A stretch of 64,000 nt of DNA from Sinorhizobium garamanticum (lineage in GTDB: Bacteria > Pseudomonadota > Alphaproteobacteria > Rhizobiales > Rhizobiaceae). Each line of letters begins with the position of its first letter. Position 1 is the first letter of the stretch. Where the stretch lies: assembly GCF_029892065.1 (NCBI RefSeq), contig NZ_CP120374.1:434001-498000 (forward strand), in the 5' to 3' direction. Below, in pieces: positions 45,541 through 54,185 of this stretch. A program made the position numbers and the translations under genes. Under the pieces are notes generated by a model. The model was not told the DNA's origin and did no database searches. It saw only the letters and a program-made list of their open reading frames with translations.

Positions 45541-46149
45541 TTCAGCCCTTTAGTAACCTCCATCGGCGCCCCGCTTACTCGACCACGGCCTTGGACACAT
45601 GCACGGGCGCCAATGACTGTCCCATCTCCGGGTGGCGAGGAGGCGCCGTTCACTCGACAAGCCCGCGGGCAGCCTGGAAGCGCGCGCAGCAAGACCATCA
45701 AATCTTTGCTCACGCTTCAATCCCGCCGTCAACTCCGGGCACCGAAAACCCCGGCTGCCCCGGACTTTTAACCCAGCCCGCTCAGACGTTCGTCCGGTCC
45801 GTTTAGGACCAAGGTCTTAGGTAACCATCGGCGCCCCTGCAATCGAAACTTTGGCAGACGGTTCAGCAATCCGGACGATGCGCACAGTCGATTGCCGCTG
45901 TCAGCCACCATGCCTTCCGGTGAAAGTCTGACCGGATCGAGAGCTAGACCACTCTGGCTTCCATGCCGGATTGTTGCCAATTGAAAGGATCCAGGAACGA
46001 CACCCAGCGTAGGCTATTCGAATTACGCGCGCAGCCCTCTGCATGCATGAGGATCAAAGGAGGGTTCCCGTCAGGATGCGCCCGTAAGGTAAGGTCCGCT
46101 TCCCTCAGGCGGGTTTCCTTGAAGGATGCACGGCCGAGAGCACCGCCTG
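45541..46149. other. Intergenic/decayed stretch, no gene recognised
   Basis: About 600 bases between the Gly-rich gene and the soxR relic. Open frames here are short and lack recognisable motifs or ribosome sites. It marks the start of a zone of gene relics extending to 47 kb. Confidence 0.5.
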
Positions 46150-46606
46150 GCATGCCGGCAAAAGACCAGTCGCCGCCCGCGAGCGGCGTCGCCTCATCGG
46201 CCTGCGTTTCTACGAGGAGCGCGGGCTGGTCGCGTCCGAGCGGGCCGGCTCGGGACATAGGCGCTATCACCGGTCCGTGCTGCGCCGGATCACCTTCATC
46301 GTCTTTGTGCAGGACATTGGGCTGACGCTTGGGCGGATCGGCACCGAGGTCGCCAAGTTGCCGGCCGATCGCGTGCCGTCGCGTCGGGATTGGTCGCGGG
46401 CGAGCGGGCAAAGCGTCGACGAGTTGCAGCGCCTGCGGTCCGGGCTTACCGAGTGCATCGGTTGCGGCTGCCTGTCTATCGAACGATGTAGCCTGGCGAA
46501 CCCTGCCGATGCGGCAGGACGCAAGGGCCGGAGGCCGCAGGCTTTCCCTGCTCGGCAAGCGGTTCGGAGTCGCGCCATGTCGTCAGCGACGCGCCAATTG
46601 TTGTAA
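46150..46606 (+). pseudogene. soxR: Frameshifted soxR-like MerR-family regulator
   Basis: From 46199 the + strand reads GLRFYEERGLVASERAGSG, HRRYHRSVLRRITF, then the iron-sulfur cluster motif CIGCGCLSIERC near 46453-46488, all as in redox sensor SoxR. The HTH part just before it is in another frame (ASGVASSA at about 46179-46202). One base has been lost near 46196-46202. No start codon or RBS leads into the N-terminus. A truncated protein from the GTG at 46277 would lack the DNA-binding domain. Confidence 0.8.
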
Positions 46607-46643
46607 ATGGTGATCGACGACAACGGCGGAACTCGGTGATTTT

Positions 46644-46880
46644 TCAAATCCGAAAGTAGACTTCTGTTGCGCGAAACCGTCCATCCATTCGCTTGCATTG
46701 GACAATCACGTCGATCGAGAACCTCAGCAGACTGTCGATGTCTTCACGATCTAGATTACGCCCCGCTTCGGATTCTTTCACGAGGAGCGTTAACTGCTGG
46801 AAGGCGAGCTTGGCGGAATCGGCATGCACTGTGGTGATTGATCCAGGATGACCAGAGTTGACATTGCGGAGGTTATCTCG
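46644..46880 (-). pseudogene. virB11: 3' relic of virB11 (type IV secretion ATPase)
   Basis: The minus strand reads NLRNVNSGHPGSITTVHAD, then SAKLAFQQLTLLVKESEAG and LLRFSIDVIVQCKR to a stop at 46644. SGHPGSITTVHA is the hallmark His-box region of VirB11/TrbB-type ATPases and the rest matches their C-terminal helices. The Walker motifs and everything upstream are gone; homology fades at about 46880, some 80 bases before a palindrome and the recombinase operon. It points to a lost conjugation or secretion cluster. Confidence 0.8.
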
Positions 46881-46961
46881 TCTCTGCGGACCTGTCTCAC
46901 AGGTTTCACGGCATCATGATCAGTATGCCGGCAATTGGAATGCGCATCGTTGCGTATGTGC

Positions 46962-47013
46962 CGGCGATGATTTGCCGGGGCGGGCTCGAGCCCGTCCCGG
47001 CAAATCATCGCCG
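46962..47013. repeat. 52-bp near-perfect palindrome upstream of ginA
   Basis: Arms 46962-46987 and 46988-47013 pair at 25 of 26 positions around a central CTCGAG; the outer arm is CGGCGATGATTTGCCGGG. There is no loop, so it is a DNA-level dyad or a very stable RNA hairpin. It ends 7 bases before the ginA Shine-Dalgarno. Possible roles: recombination site, operator of the operon, or terminator blocking outside transcription. Confidence 0.85.
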
Positions 47014-47030
47014 CCGCTCGGAGGGCTCCA

Positions 47031-48494
47031 TTGCCACAGCTCTTCTTCACCGACCTTTCCACCCTGCATCGGTCGGTGACGATCGAGGGCGTGGCGCATG
47101 AGCTGTCGAAGGAAGAGATAGCGGCCGCGGACAACATCGGGCTTGTCGAGGGGATGCCCTTCATTCTCAGGCAAGACGGAACCTACGACCATAACGTCAA
47201 CCGCTTCCTGCGATCGTGTCCGACCATGGGCGTACGCTCGCTGAACAGCCTTCGCGCCTATGCGCGAGACATCGTCGTCTGGATGCGCTTTCTCGAGGAG
47301 CGACGGGACGGCAAGTCTGTGTGGGCAGCGGACCGTGACGACATTGCCGCTTTCCACGAGGCCCGGCGCCTGTCGGAGCCGCCGTTTCGCATATCGGCTT
47401 CGTCCTGGAACCGGATGATTGCGGCACTCGACAAACTCTATCGCTGGGCCGTCGATGAGAGGATCGTCGCAACGGCGCCATTCACCTACAGGCAGATGTG
47501 GTCACGCTCCTCTTCTTCGGGAGCGGTTATGGCCGTAGCGGTGAACTGCGCCAAGGAGAATGGGGCGCGCAAGGGCGACATGCGCTTCCTGGATCTGCCG
47601 CGCTATTTGGTGTTCCGCGACGTCGGGTTGCGCGGCCGGCTCCCTGACGGGCAGGAAGACCCCACCTGGCGCGGCCGCAATGGCGAGCGCAACGCCCTAT
47701 TTGCGGAACTGCTGATCACGACCGGTCTGCGACTGCAGGAAGCATCAAGCCTGCTGCTGAACGAGCTGCCAAAGCTGGACATCCAAACAGGCGATACCGC
47801 TCGTTCCCTAGCCTTCCGTCTCGCCGCGGCGACGGCAAAGGGGTCGCGCGGCCGGGATATTCGCATGCCCATTCGCCTGATCAGGCAGCTCCAGGACTAC
47901 GGTTTGATTGAGCGGGAGAATGCTCTTCAGCGTCGTCGGCGGCGCGGTCGCATCTACCGGATGAAGCGATCGATCGCGGTCGCCGGATATGAGCACCGCG
48001 CTCTGCGCCTGGTCAACGGCGATCACGCCGTCAGAGTAAGCGTCGATCAACTGAGCCCTTCCGAACGGGCCCGCCTTGTCGACAAAGCCACCGGCTCGCC
48101 ACTGGCGCTATGGCTGACCGAGGACGGACAGCCGGCTTCGATGGCTGCCTGGGAAGCCGTGTTCATGCGGGCCAGCGAACGATGCCGTCGCTTTGGCTTC
48201 GAGGACATGCACGTCACGCCGCACATGCTCCGCCACAGCTTTGCCGTCCACATGCTGACATTGCTTCTGCGCGAGCAGGTCCGTTGGGTGGTCAGCGAAC
48301 GATCGGCGCATCTCGGCTCCGCCTATCGCCGGATGATCGGCGACCCGCTGCTGAAGCTTCAAAGGCTGATGGGACATAGTCGGATCGAAAGCACCTACAT
48401 CTATCTCGACCATCTTGCCGACAGTCAGGAGATCGTCGATGCGGCCGTAAGCAGCTTCGGGCTGGACGCGGTGTCCGGGGAACTCGTGCCATGA
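47031..48494 (+). CDS. ginA: Tyrosine recombinase GinA-like, first of a recombinase trio
   Basis: A 487-residue tyrosine recombinase. Catalytic motifs: Arg in TTGLRLQEASS (about 234), Lys in ATAKGSRGRDIRMP, HMLRHSF (His about 398, Arg about 401) and LMGHSRIEST followed by the nucleophile Tyr (about 458). An N-terminal SAM-like core-binding domain spans about 50-150. The start is a TTG at 47031 with GGAGGG ideally placed. Its stop overlaps the next gene. Three long recombinases plus one small protein in this order match the ginABCD operon of GInt mobile islands (about 490/600/700/120 residues). Confidence 0.88.
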   Translation: MPQLFFTDLSTLHRSVTIEGVAHELSKEEIAAADNIGLVEGMPFILRQDGTYDHNVNRFLRSCPTMGVRSLNSLRAYARDIVVWMRFLEERRDGKSVWAADRDDIAAFHEARRLSEPPFRISASSWNRMIAALDKLYRWAVDERIVATAPFTYRQMWSRSSSSGAVMAVAVNCAKENGARKGDMRFLDLPRYLVFRDVGLRGRLPDGQEDPTWRGRNGERNALFAELLITTGLRLQEASSLLLNELPKLDIQTGDTARSLAFRLAAATAKGSRGRDIRMPIRLIRQLQDYGLIERENALQRRRRRGRIYRMKRSIAVAGYEHRALRLVNGDHAVRVSVDQLSPSERARLVDKATGSPLALWLTEDGQPASMAAWEAVFMRASERCRRFGFEDMHVTPHMLRHSFAVHMLTLLLREQVRWVVSERSAHLGSAYRRMIGDPLLKLQRLMGHSRIESTYIYLDHLADSQEIVDAAVSSFGLDAVSGELVP

Positions 48495-50275
48495 GGCGGG
48501 GACGACGGGCTAAATTTCCGCCGCAGTCGGAGACATCGGATGCGGATACGGTCGCGGCCATCATCACCGCCGATCCGCGCCGCTTCGCCGTGCGTGTCGA
48601 CACGGGCAGCGAACTCCTCGTCGACCTGAGCGCCTGGACTCACCCATCCTTCGTCGCGGAGATCGCGCCGCTGCTGCGTGAGCGCATCCGTCAGATGGGA
48701 CCAACCCCGATCGGGCGCTCACTGCAGCGTAACATCCTGGAGCTGCGGCGGTTTTGGTCCTTCCTCGATGCTGAAGGGCACACGTTACGTGCTTTGGGCG
48801 ACATCAGCGTCAAGCTGATCGACGACTACGAAGGTTGGCTTGAGCAGAATGTAGGGACCCGATTGTCGCAACGGCACCTGTTGGCGGCCCTGATCGGTGT
48901 GTTGCGGATCGCGCTCACGGATCGTCCCGGCGTGCTCACCCCTGATGTCGTGTTGCGGCTGCGTTATTTGGGACATGGTCACGGCGGCAGCAGCCGCCCT
49001 CGTGACGCCTATAGCAGCAGGATCGCCGAAGCATTGCGGACCGCCGCGCGCGCGCAAGTCGCCAACGCCCGCCAGCGCATCACCATCGGCGACGACCTTC
49101 CAGCGCCTCCACCCGGCGTTGATACATGTACGCAGCTGCGCGCCCATTATGATGCCGTCAGGGCCGAGATCGTAAGATCCGGCAGGATCGAGACAAGACA
49201 TCCAGCCTTTAAACGCTTCATGCAACTCGGCTATTCTCGACAGGTCGATCCGAGGGTCGAGGTGCTGCACAGGGGATTCCACCTGACGGCAATCGACTTC
49301 GCGGCGTTCCTGGTGCTGCTCTCGCTCGAGACCGGCATGGAGATGGAGTGCCTGAACCGTCTCAAGGCAGACTGCCTGCGCAATCCCACCAAAGGCTACG
49401 TCGAGATCGAGTATTACAAGCGGCGGGCACGCGGCTCGGAATGGAAGCGCCTGCGGGTGCGGGACGGATCGATCGCAACGCCAGGCGGACTGATCAGACT
49501 CGCGATCGCATTGACCGAACGAGCACGCCGGCACACGGGATCGGACCGCTTGTGGATTCTCTGGACTGTCAACGGCTTACGATCTCTGAGTGAGGGTGGC
49601 GGACTGGGCGTCGAGACGTTTGTCGAGCAGTACAAGCTGGCGAATGATGACGGCAAGCCGTTGCGCTTACAGCTCTCCCGGCTTCGAAAGACCTATAAAG
49701 CAGAATGGTATCGTCGCACGAACGGACAACTCGAGCAGTTCGCCGTCGGCCACTCGATCGGCGTTGCAGCCAGGCACTATGCCGACATACCGGCCCTGCG
49801 TCATGTCCACGAGCAGACACTGGCTGACGCGTTTCACGACGCCCTCGACGCCGCACTTAGACCACGCCTCGTCACCAGCCAGCGGCAGAACCCTATCGTA
49901 GAGCCGCAGGAGCAGGCTCCGCCGAAGGGTGAGCAGGATGTCTGGCTCGCGCGCTGCGGCGGCTTTTACGAGAGTCCTTTCATCGAAGCCGGCAAACCCT
50001 GCCCGATCCCCTTCTGGGGATGCCTGGAATGCGAGAACGCCGTCATTACCGAACGCAAGCTCCCTGCACTTCTCGCCTTTCAGTCGTTCATCGCCGACCA
50101 GCGCGCCGCCCTCAGTGCCGAAGAGTGGTCGGTCAAGTTTGCTCGCGCCTGGCATCGCATCACCCACCAGATCCTTCCGGCCTTTGCGCCGCAGCTGGTG
50201 GAAGCGGCCCGAACTACGATTGAAGCCGGAGACCCGACACTTCTCTATCTGCCAGTGGAAGCGACGGCACGATGA
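48491..50275 (+). CDS. ginB: Tyrosine recombinase GinB-like, second of the trio
   Basis: A 594-residue recombinase-fold protein overlapping ginA by 4 bases and ginC by 4 bases. The C-terminal catalytic region has Arg in LSRLRKTYKAEWY and the His/Tyr pair in VGHSIGVAARHYADI. The first Arg expected in the TGLR motif is replaced: the equivalent reads LSLETGMEMECLNRL. It may therefore be a structural or partly active subunit. A Cys-rich C-terminal part (CGGFYES, PCPIPFWGCLECENA) may bind zinc. The N-terminal part resembles integrase core-binding domains. Confidence 0.85.
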   Translation: MRRGRRAKFPPQSETSDADTVAAIITADPRRFAVRVDTGSELLVDLSAWTHPSFVAEIAPLLRERIRQMGPTPIGRSLQRNILELRRFWSFLDAEGHTLRALGDISVKLIDDYEGWLEQNVGTRLSQRHLLAALIGVLRIALTDRPGVLTPDVVLRLRYLGHGHGGSSRPRDAYSSRIAEALRTAARAQVANARQRITIGDDLPAPPPGVDTCTQLRAHYDAVRAEIVRSGRIETRHPAFKRFMQLGYSRQVDPRVEVLHRGFHLTAIDFAAFLVLLSLETGMEMECLNRLKADCLRNPTKGYVEIEYYKRRARGSEWKRLRVRDGSIATPGGLIRLAIALTERARRHTGSDRLWILWTVNGLRSLSEGGGLGVETFVEQYKLANDDGKPLRLQLSRLRKTYKAEWYRRTNGQLEQFAVGHSIGVAARHYADIPALRHVHEQTLADAFHDALDAALRPRLVTSQRQNPIVEPQEQAPPKGEQDVWLARCGGFYESPFIEAGKPCPIPFWGCLECENAVITERKLPALLAFQSFIADQRAALSAEEWSVKFARAWHRITHQILPAFAPQLVEAARTTIEAGDPTLLYLPVEATAR

Positions 50276-52410
50276 CAGCGACAAGCCTCGACCATATCCC
50301 GCGTTCGTCTCATATCCGAAGCGACACCGACATTGTCCTTGCGTCGATGAAGCTCCGAGAAGGAACCGATCGGAAAGCATTGTCTCTCTTTGGCGCGGAC
50401 GTCTGGGATCTCGAGCCGGCAATTTTCCAGGAGAGGGTACGCGAAGGCCGCACCCTTGACTTCACCACCTTCGTCTGTCCGGTGGAGAAGCTGACTGCCA
50501 AGGAATACATCTACGCTTGGCTCAATGAGCGCTTGCCAGATCGCTCCGGTCGGCTGCGGCCGTTGGCAGCACGCGGGGTGCTCAATACCCTGCGTCAGTT
50601 CATGGCTTTCGTACGGGAACAAAGGGGACGGTTCGACTCCGCTCTCGTCGATCAGGCTCTGCTCGATGCCTATCTCACGTCCCACCTGCGCCGGTCCGTT
50701 TCGCCAGGACGGGTTGCCGATTACTTGCAAGCGCCTTTGCAGCTTCACCGGCTCGGCCGCTTCCTGACACACGGCGGATTAAGTTTCGTCCCATGGAACG
50801 GCGCAGCGCCCTACAGAGTGGCAGGATGTGGCGGCCGACCCCATGAGAACCGGACGCCGCGCATACCCGAGCCGGTGATCACCGAACTGCTACGGTGGTC
50901 GCTTCGCTATGTCGAGCTGTTTTCAACCGACATCTTTGCAGCGCGCGAGGAACTTGACAGACTGGAAGCGGCCTCTCCGATCCGCCCTCACAGAGCTGCG
51001 CCAGGCAGTATTCTCCCGCGCGTCGTTTCCTACATCGAGGCACGCCGTCGTGCCGGCCGCGGCATCCCGGTGTGGAACGGTCCTGCCAGCATTGGTGGCT
51101 TTTGCGGTGCTCTTGCGCGCGGGACCCGGATCGGCGGGGAAGTGCTGAACATGCGGCTGATCTCGTTGCACAGCGGTGTGCGCCCGACGATCCGCCTCTA
51201 CAACAAGACTGCCTACGCTCTTCTCCTCGAAGCCGTGCAGGAACTGGGTGTGGAGCACGGCGGCATGGACACGCCAATCGCTATCAATCCTGAGAGCGGC
51301 CGCCCATGGCGGCCTCGCTTCGACGACTACGCCCTGGCGCACGAGGAGCGCCAGCTCCAGATGGCCGCTTATATCGTCTGCGCCTATCTGACCGGCATGC
51401 GGGACAGTGAACTCCAGGCGATGCAACCCGGTTGTCTTCAGCGCAAACGCAGCGTCGACGGCATGATCGAGCGGCTGGCCATCCGAAGCACCGTCTACAA
51501 GGGACGTGAAGAACAGGGCACTCCCGAGGAGTGGGTGACGATCGCGCCAGTCGCGCGTGCCATTGAGGTGGCCGAGCGCCTCGCATTGAGGCACCGACCA
51601 CAACGCAAGCATGATGGCATCTGGATCGCTCTTCATCGTGCGACTGTGAGCGACCGTGGCATACCGGATGTGGTAGATCGGATCAATCGGTACCGCCAGT
51701 ACCTGGACAAGCAGTTCGGAACCAAGGACGAGCCAGCAATTCCGCTCGTCGAGGGGCGCAGTTGGGTCTTCAACACGCGGCAGTTCCGCCGCACGGTCGC
51801 CTGGTACATTGCCAACCGCCCTTTCGGTGTGGTCGCCGGCAAGATCCAGTACAAGCATGCCTCCGTGGCAATGTTCGACGGCTACGCCGGCTCGTCGACC
51901 TCCGGCTTCCGTCAGGAGGTGGAGCAGGAACACTGTCTGGGGCAGCTCGATGACATCGTCGAGCATTATGAAGCGACACGACGGGGGGAGCGCCTGGCCG
52001 GCCCCGGCGCATCCCGCATCACACACGAGATTGATCGGGCGGCGCAGGAGATCGGCTCCCTGCCTGGCGTGATTGCGGATGGCAAACGCGTGAAGGCAAT
52101 GCTTGCTCACCTCGCACGCACGCTGCATGTCGGCTACCTGAACGACTGCTTCTTTGAGCCGGCAACCGCGCTCTGCCTCGGCCGGTCAGAGACCTCGCCA
52201 AGCCAGCCCATCCTGTCGAACTGCGCTCCCGATCGCTGCCCGAACTCCTGCATTGCACGCCGCCATTTGCCGGCGTGGCAAGCCGCGATCGCGCACGCCG
52301 AAGCCATGCTCGAAGAGAAGCGATTGTCGAGCTTGCAGCGCAGCGCCATCCGGCAGGATCGGGATCGGATGCGCAAGCTGATCGCTCCGCTCCTGGAGGA
52401 ACGGTCTTGA
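50272..52410 (+). CDS. ginC: Tyrosine recombinase GinC-like, third of the trio
   Basis: A 712-residue recombinase. The catalytic set is visible: Arg in YLTGMRDSELQAMQPG, Lys in STVYKGREEQ, RQFRRTVAWYIANRP and KHASVAMFDGYAG with the His and the likely nucleophile Tyr. A C-terminal Cys-rich region (PATALCLG, NCAPDRCPNSCIARRH) suggests a metal-binding or DNA-contact module. It overlaps ginB and ginD by 4 bases each, so all four genes form one translationally coupled unit. Confidence 0.87.
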   Translation: MTATSLDHIPRSSHIRSDTDIVLASMKLREGTDRKALSLFGADVWDLEPAIFQERVREGRTLDFTTFVCPVEKLTAKEYIYAWLNERLPDRSGRLRPLAARGVLNTLRQFMAFVREQRGRFDSALVDQALLDAYLTSHLRRSVSPGRVADYLQAPLQLHRLGRFLTHGGLSFVPWNGAAPYRVAGCGGRPHENRTPRIPEPVITELLRWSLRYVELFSTDIFAAREELDRLEAASPIRPHRAAPGSILPRVVSYIEARRRAGRGIPVWNGPASIGGFCGALARGTRIGGEVLNMRLISLHSGVRPTIRLYNKTAYALLLEAVQELGVEHGGMDTPIAINPESGRPWRPRFDDYALAHEERQLQMAAYIVCAYLTGMRDSELQAMQPGCLQRKRSVDGMIERLAIRSTVYKGREEQGTPEEWVTIAPVARAIEVAERLALRHRPQRKHDGIWIALHRATVSDRGIPDVVDRINRYRQYLDKQFGTKDEPAIPLVEGRSWVFNTRQFRRTVAWYIANRPFGVVAGKIQYKHASVAMFDGYAGSSTSGFRQEVEQEHCLGQLDDIVEHYEATRRGERLAGPGASRITHEIDRAAQEIGSLPGVIADGKRVKAMLAHLARTLHVGYLNDCFFEPATALCLGRSETSPSQPILSNCAPDRCPNSCIARRHLPAWQAAIAHAEAMLEEKRLSSLQRSAIRQDRDRMRKLIAPLLEERS

Positions 52411-52772
52411 AGCCTGTCAGCATAGCGACCGACCAGGCACTTCGTGCCGCATTGAACCGGCTTGTCTCGGGCAAGGCAATCCGGACCGATGGACGTCTGA
52501 CGGTTGCCAATCTGGCACGGGAGGCCAATGTCAGCCGGGCAACGGCAAACCGCGCCACGGCAATCGTCGCACAGCTGCGCGCGGTTGTGGCTGAGACCGC
52601 CACTCCGCCCCTCAAAGAGCCCCGCCCCCAGCCGATCGACGCAACGCGCGATCAGCGCGACGCGGCGAATGTGATCGCCCAGCACCTTCAAGTCCGCGCC
52701 CTGTTGCAACGCGCCAGCGCGAACCGGGGTGGTAAGCTGGTGTTCACGATAAGCAAGTTAAATGATGCCTAA
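52407..52772 (+). CDS. ginD: GinD-like small helical DNA-binding protein
   Basis: A 121-residue protein beginning at a TTG with GGAGGA six bases upstream, overlapping the ginC stop. The segment LTVANLAREANVSRATANRAT reads as a helix-turn-helix (quoted in two parts: LTVANLAREANV and SRATANRATAIVAQL). The rest is helical. Position, size and character match GinD, the small protein reported to be essential with the three recombinases in GInts. A hairpin follows directly after its stop. Confidence 0.8.
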   Translation: MKPVSIATDQALRAALNRLVSGKAIRTDGRLTVANLAREANVSRATANRATAIVAQLRAVVAETATPPLKEPRPQPIDATRDQRDAANVIAQHLQVRALLQRASANRGGKLVFTISKLNDA

Positions 52773-52802
52773 CCGCCGTTCACTCCGGATGTGAATCGGC
52801 GG
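52773..52802 (+). terminator. Hairpin after ginD
   Basis: CCGCCGTTCAC pairs with GTGAATCGGCGG (one bulged T), starting at the base after the ginD stop. No T-run follows, so termination strength is uncertain. Confidence 0.55.
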
Positions 52803-52807
52803 CATGC

Positions 52808-52845
52808 TGTTGTCCCCATTAAATTACAGTCTGTTCTGGACAACA
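52808..52845. promoter_or_regulatory. Spaced dyad upstream of the serine recombinase gene
   Basis: TGTTGTCC (52808-52815) and GGACAACA (52838-52845), perfect 8-bp arms 22 bases apart in an AT-richer stretch between ginD and the serine recombinase gene. Resolvases act on such spaced dyads, so this may be a recombination subsite or operator; the link is positional only. Confidence 0.4.
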
Positions 52846-52897
52846 CTCGCGCCATACCTATCAAGGCCTTCCGATTTTCAGATTCCGGAAGGTTCAA

Positions 52898-53569
52898 TTG
52901 GGACAGCGTGCCGCCATCTATTGTCGGGTTTCGACCGCCGACCAGTCATGTGAGAGGCAGGAGCGCGACCTGACATCGTTCGCTGTCCGCGCCCGCTACG
53001 ACGTGGCGGGAATTTTCAAAGAGACGGGTTCCGGCGCGAAGCTTGATCGTGCTGAACGCAAAAAGATCATGGCGCTCGCCCAGGCCAGACAGATCGATGC
53101 CGTCCTGGTGACAGAGCTTTCCCGATGGGGCCGTTCGACCATCGATCTCCTCAACACGCTGCGGGCGCTGGCGAGCTGGAACGTGTCGGTCATCGCCACG
53201 AACGGAATAACCTTCGACTTGTCCTCGCCGTACGGCCGGATGCTGACAACCTTCCTTGCCGGCATCGCCGAATTCGAACGCGACCTGATCAGCGAGCGGG
53301 TTAAGTCCGGGCTCGCAGCAGCGAAAGCGCGCGGCAAAAAGCTTGGCCGGCAGACCGGGCAGCGGCCCAAATCCGATCGGCTTGCGGCAAAAGTTCTCGC
53401 GCTTGTCGCCGAAGGTCGCAGTTACCGCTGGATCGCCCGTGATCTTGGCATCAGCAAGAATACCGTCGCCGATATCGTTAAACGCTCCAAACCCGTCGAA
53501 AGCGGACAGCCGCTTCCGAACCAAGTCTGGCGCGATACCGATGGAAAGGGACCGATGAACTGGCAGTGA
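52898..53569 (+). CDS. Serine recombinase (resolvase/invertase family)
   Basis: A 223-residue small serine recombinase: catalytic Ser in IYCRVSTADQS near residue 12, then SRWGRSTIDLL with the conserved Arg residues, a long E helix (FLAGIAEFERDLISERV) and a C-terminal HTH (YRWIARDLGISKNTVADIV). The start is a TTG at 52898 with GGAAGG just upstream. Its stop lies within about 35 bases of the point where a DUF932 gene on the other strand is broken. It may have resolved or inserted the element it sits in. Confidence 0.9.
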   Translation: MGQRAAIYCRVSTADQSCERQERDLTSFAVRARYDVAGIFKETGSGAKLDRAERKKIMALAQARQIDAVLVTELSRWGRSTIDLLNTLRALASWNVSVIATNGITFDLSSPYGRMLTTFLAGIAEFERDLISERVKSGLAAAKARGKKLGRQTGQRPKSDRLAAKVLALVAEGRSYRWIARDLGISKNTVADIVKRSKPVESGQPLPNQVWRDTDGKGPMNWQ

Positions 53570-53599
53570 GACAAGATGACCGTTCAGATAATCAATGTA

Positions 53600-54064
53600 T
53601 TCTGGCCCGGTAATCGCCCTGAGTTCGAGCCGACCGTCATCGGCCTCCAGCGTCTTGACCAGTTCGGCGCGGTGATTGAGGAGGCCGTGCTGGAGGTTTA
53701 TGCCGGCGAGCGGAGCGGGAAGCTGGCGCATGTAGCTCGCCGGCGCGCCGACCAGGCTGCAAAGCTGTCCGTAGCTCCAGTGTGTCGGCGTGACGGGCCG
53801 TTTCTCAGCGGGAATGATTAGTTCGAGCCGCTCGGAATTATTACGGCTCGCCTCGACCCGGATGGAGGAGCTTTCGACCGTGCGGGCATGGGCGCGGTCG
53901 GTCCGCGATTTTACCGCATCGTAGAGGTCGCCGAGGGAGAGATAGCGCTCGTCGTCCGGGCGCGAGAACCATTCCGACGACACGCGACCGACGCGCTCTC
54001 CGCGCGAGATGTCGACCCTGAAGCCGGTCGATGCCGGCGGAACGCTGGAAGCCATGGTGTTCAT
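53600..54064 (-). pseudogene. 5' part of a DUF932 gene, truncated at the island junction
   Basis: From the ATG at 54064 (GAGGAGA upstream) the minus strand encodes about 155 residues of a DUF932 plasmid-type protein: GFRVDISRGERVGRVSSEW, THWSYGQLCSLVGAPASY, MRQLPAPLAGINLQ and ELRAITGPEY. Beyond about 53600 the frame continues only as the antisense of the serine recombinase, with no DUF932 character. The family is about 400 residues long, so more than half is missing. The break marks the right edge of inserted DNA. Confidence 0.75.
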
Positions 54065-54185
54065 GTGCAGTCTCCTCAAAATGAGAACGCCCGGCATGAG
54101 GGCCGGGCCAATGGGGATGATTGCTGCCGAGGGTGGCAGGCGACGATGTAGTCAGGTGGGAAGAGATACGCAGGCCGGAATCAGG

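Noticed and set aside
45944..46558. A 204-codon minus-strand frame over the soxR relic
   Set aside because: It is mostly the antisense of the soxR sequence; the C-terminal part has no recognisable family.
46921..52900. Possible attachment repeats flanking ginABCD (CAATTGG near 46932 and near 52896)
   Set aside because: Seven matching bases are too few to separate from chance and the surrounding sequence does not align.
52946..54097. A 383-codon minus-strand frame as an intact gene
   Set aside because: The DUF932 character ends near 53600; the remainder is antisense to the serine recombinase, so the frame is a chimera of a truncated gene and a shadow.
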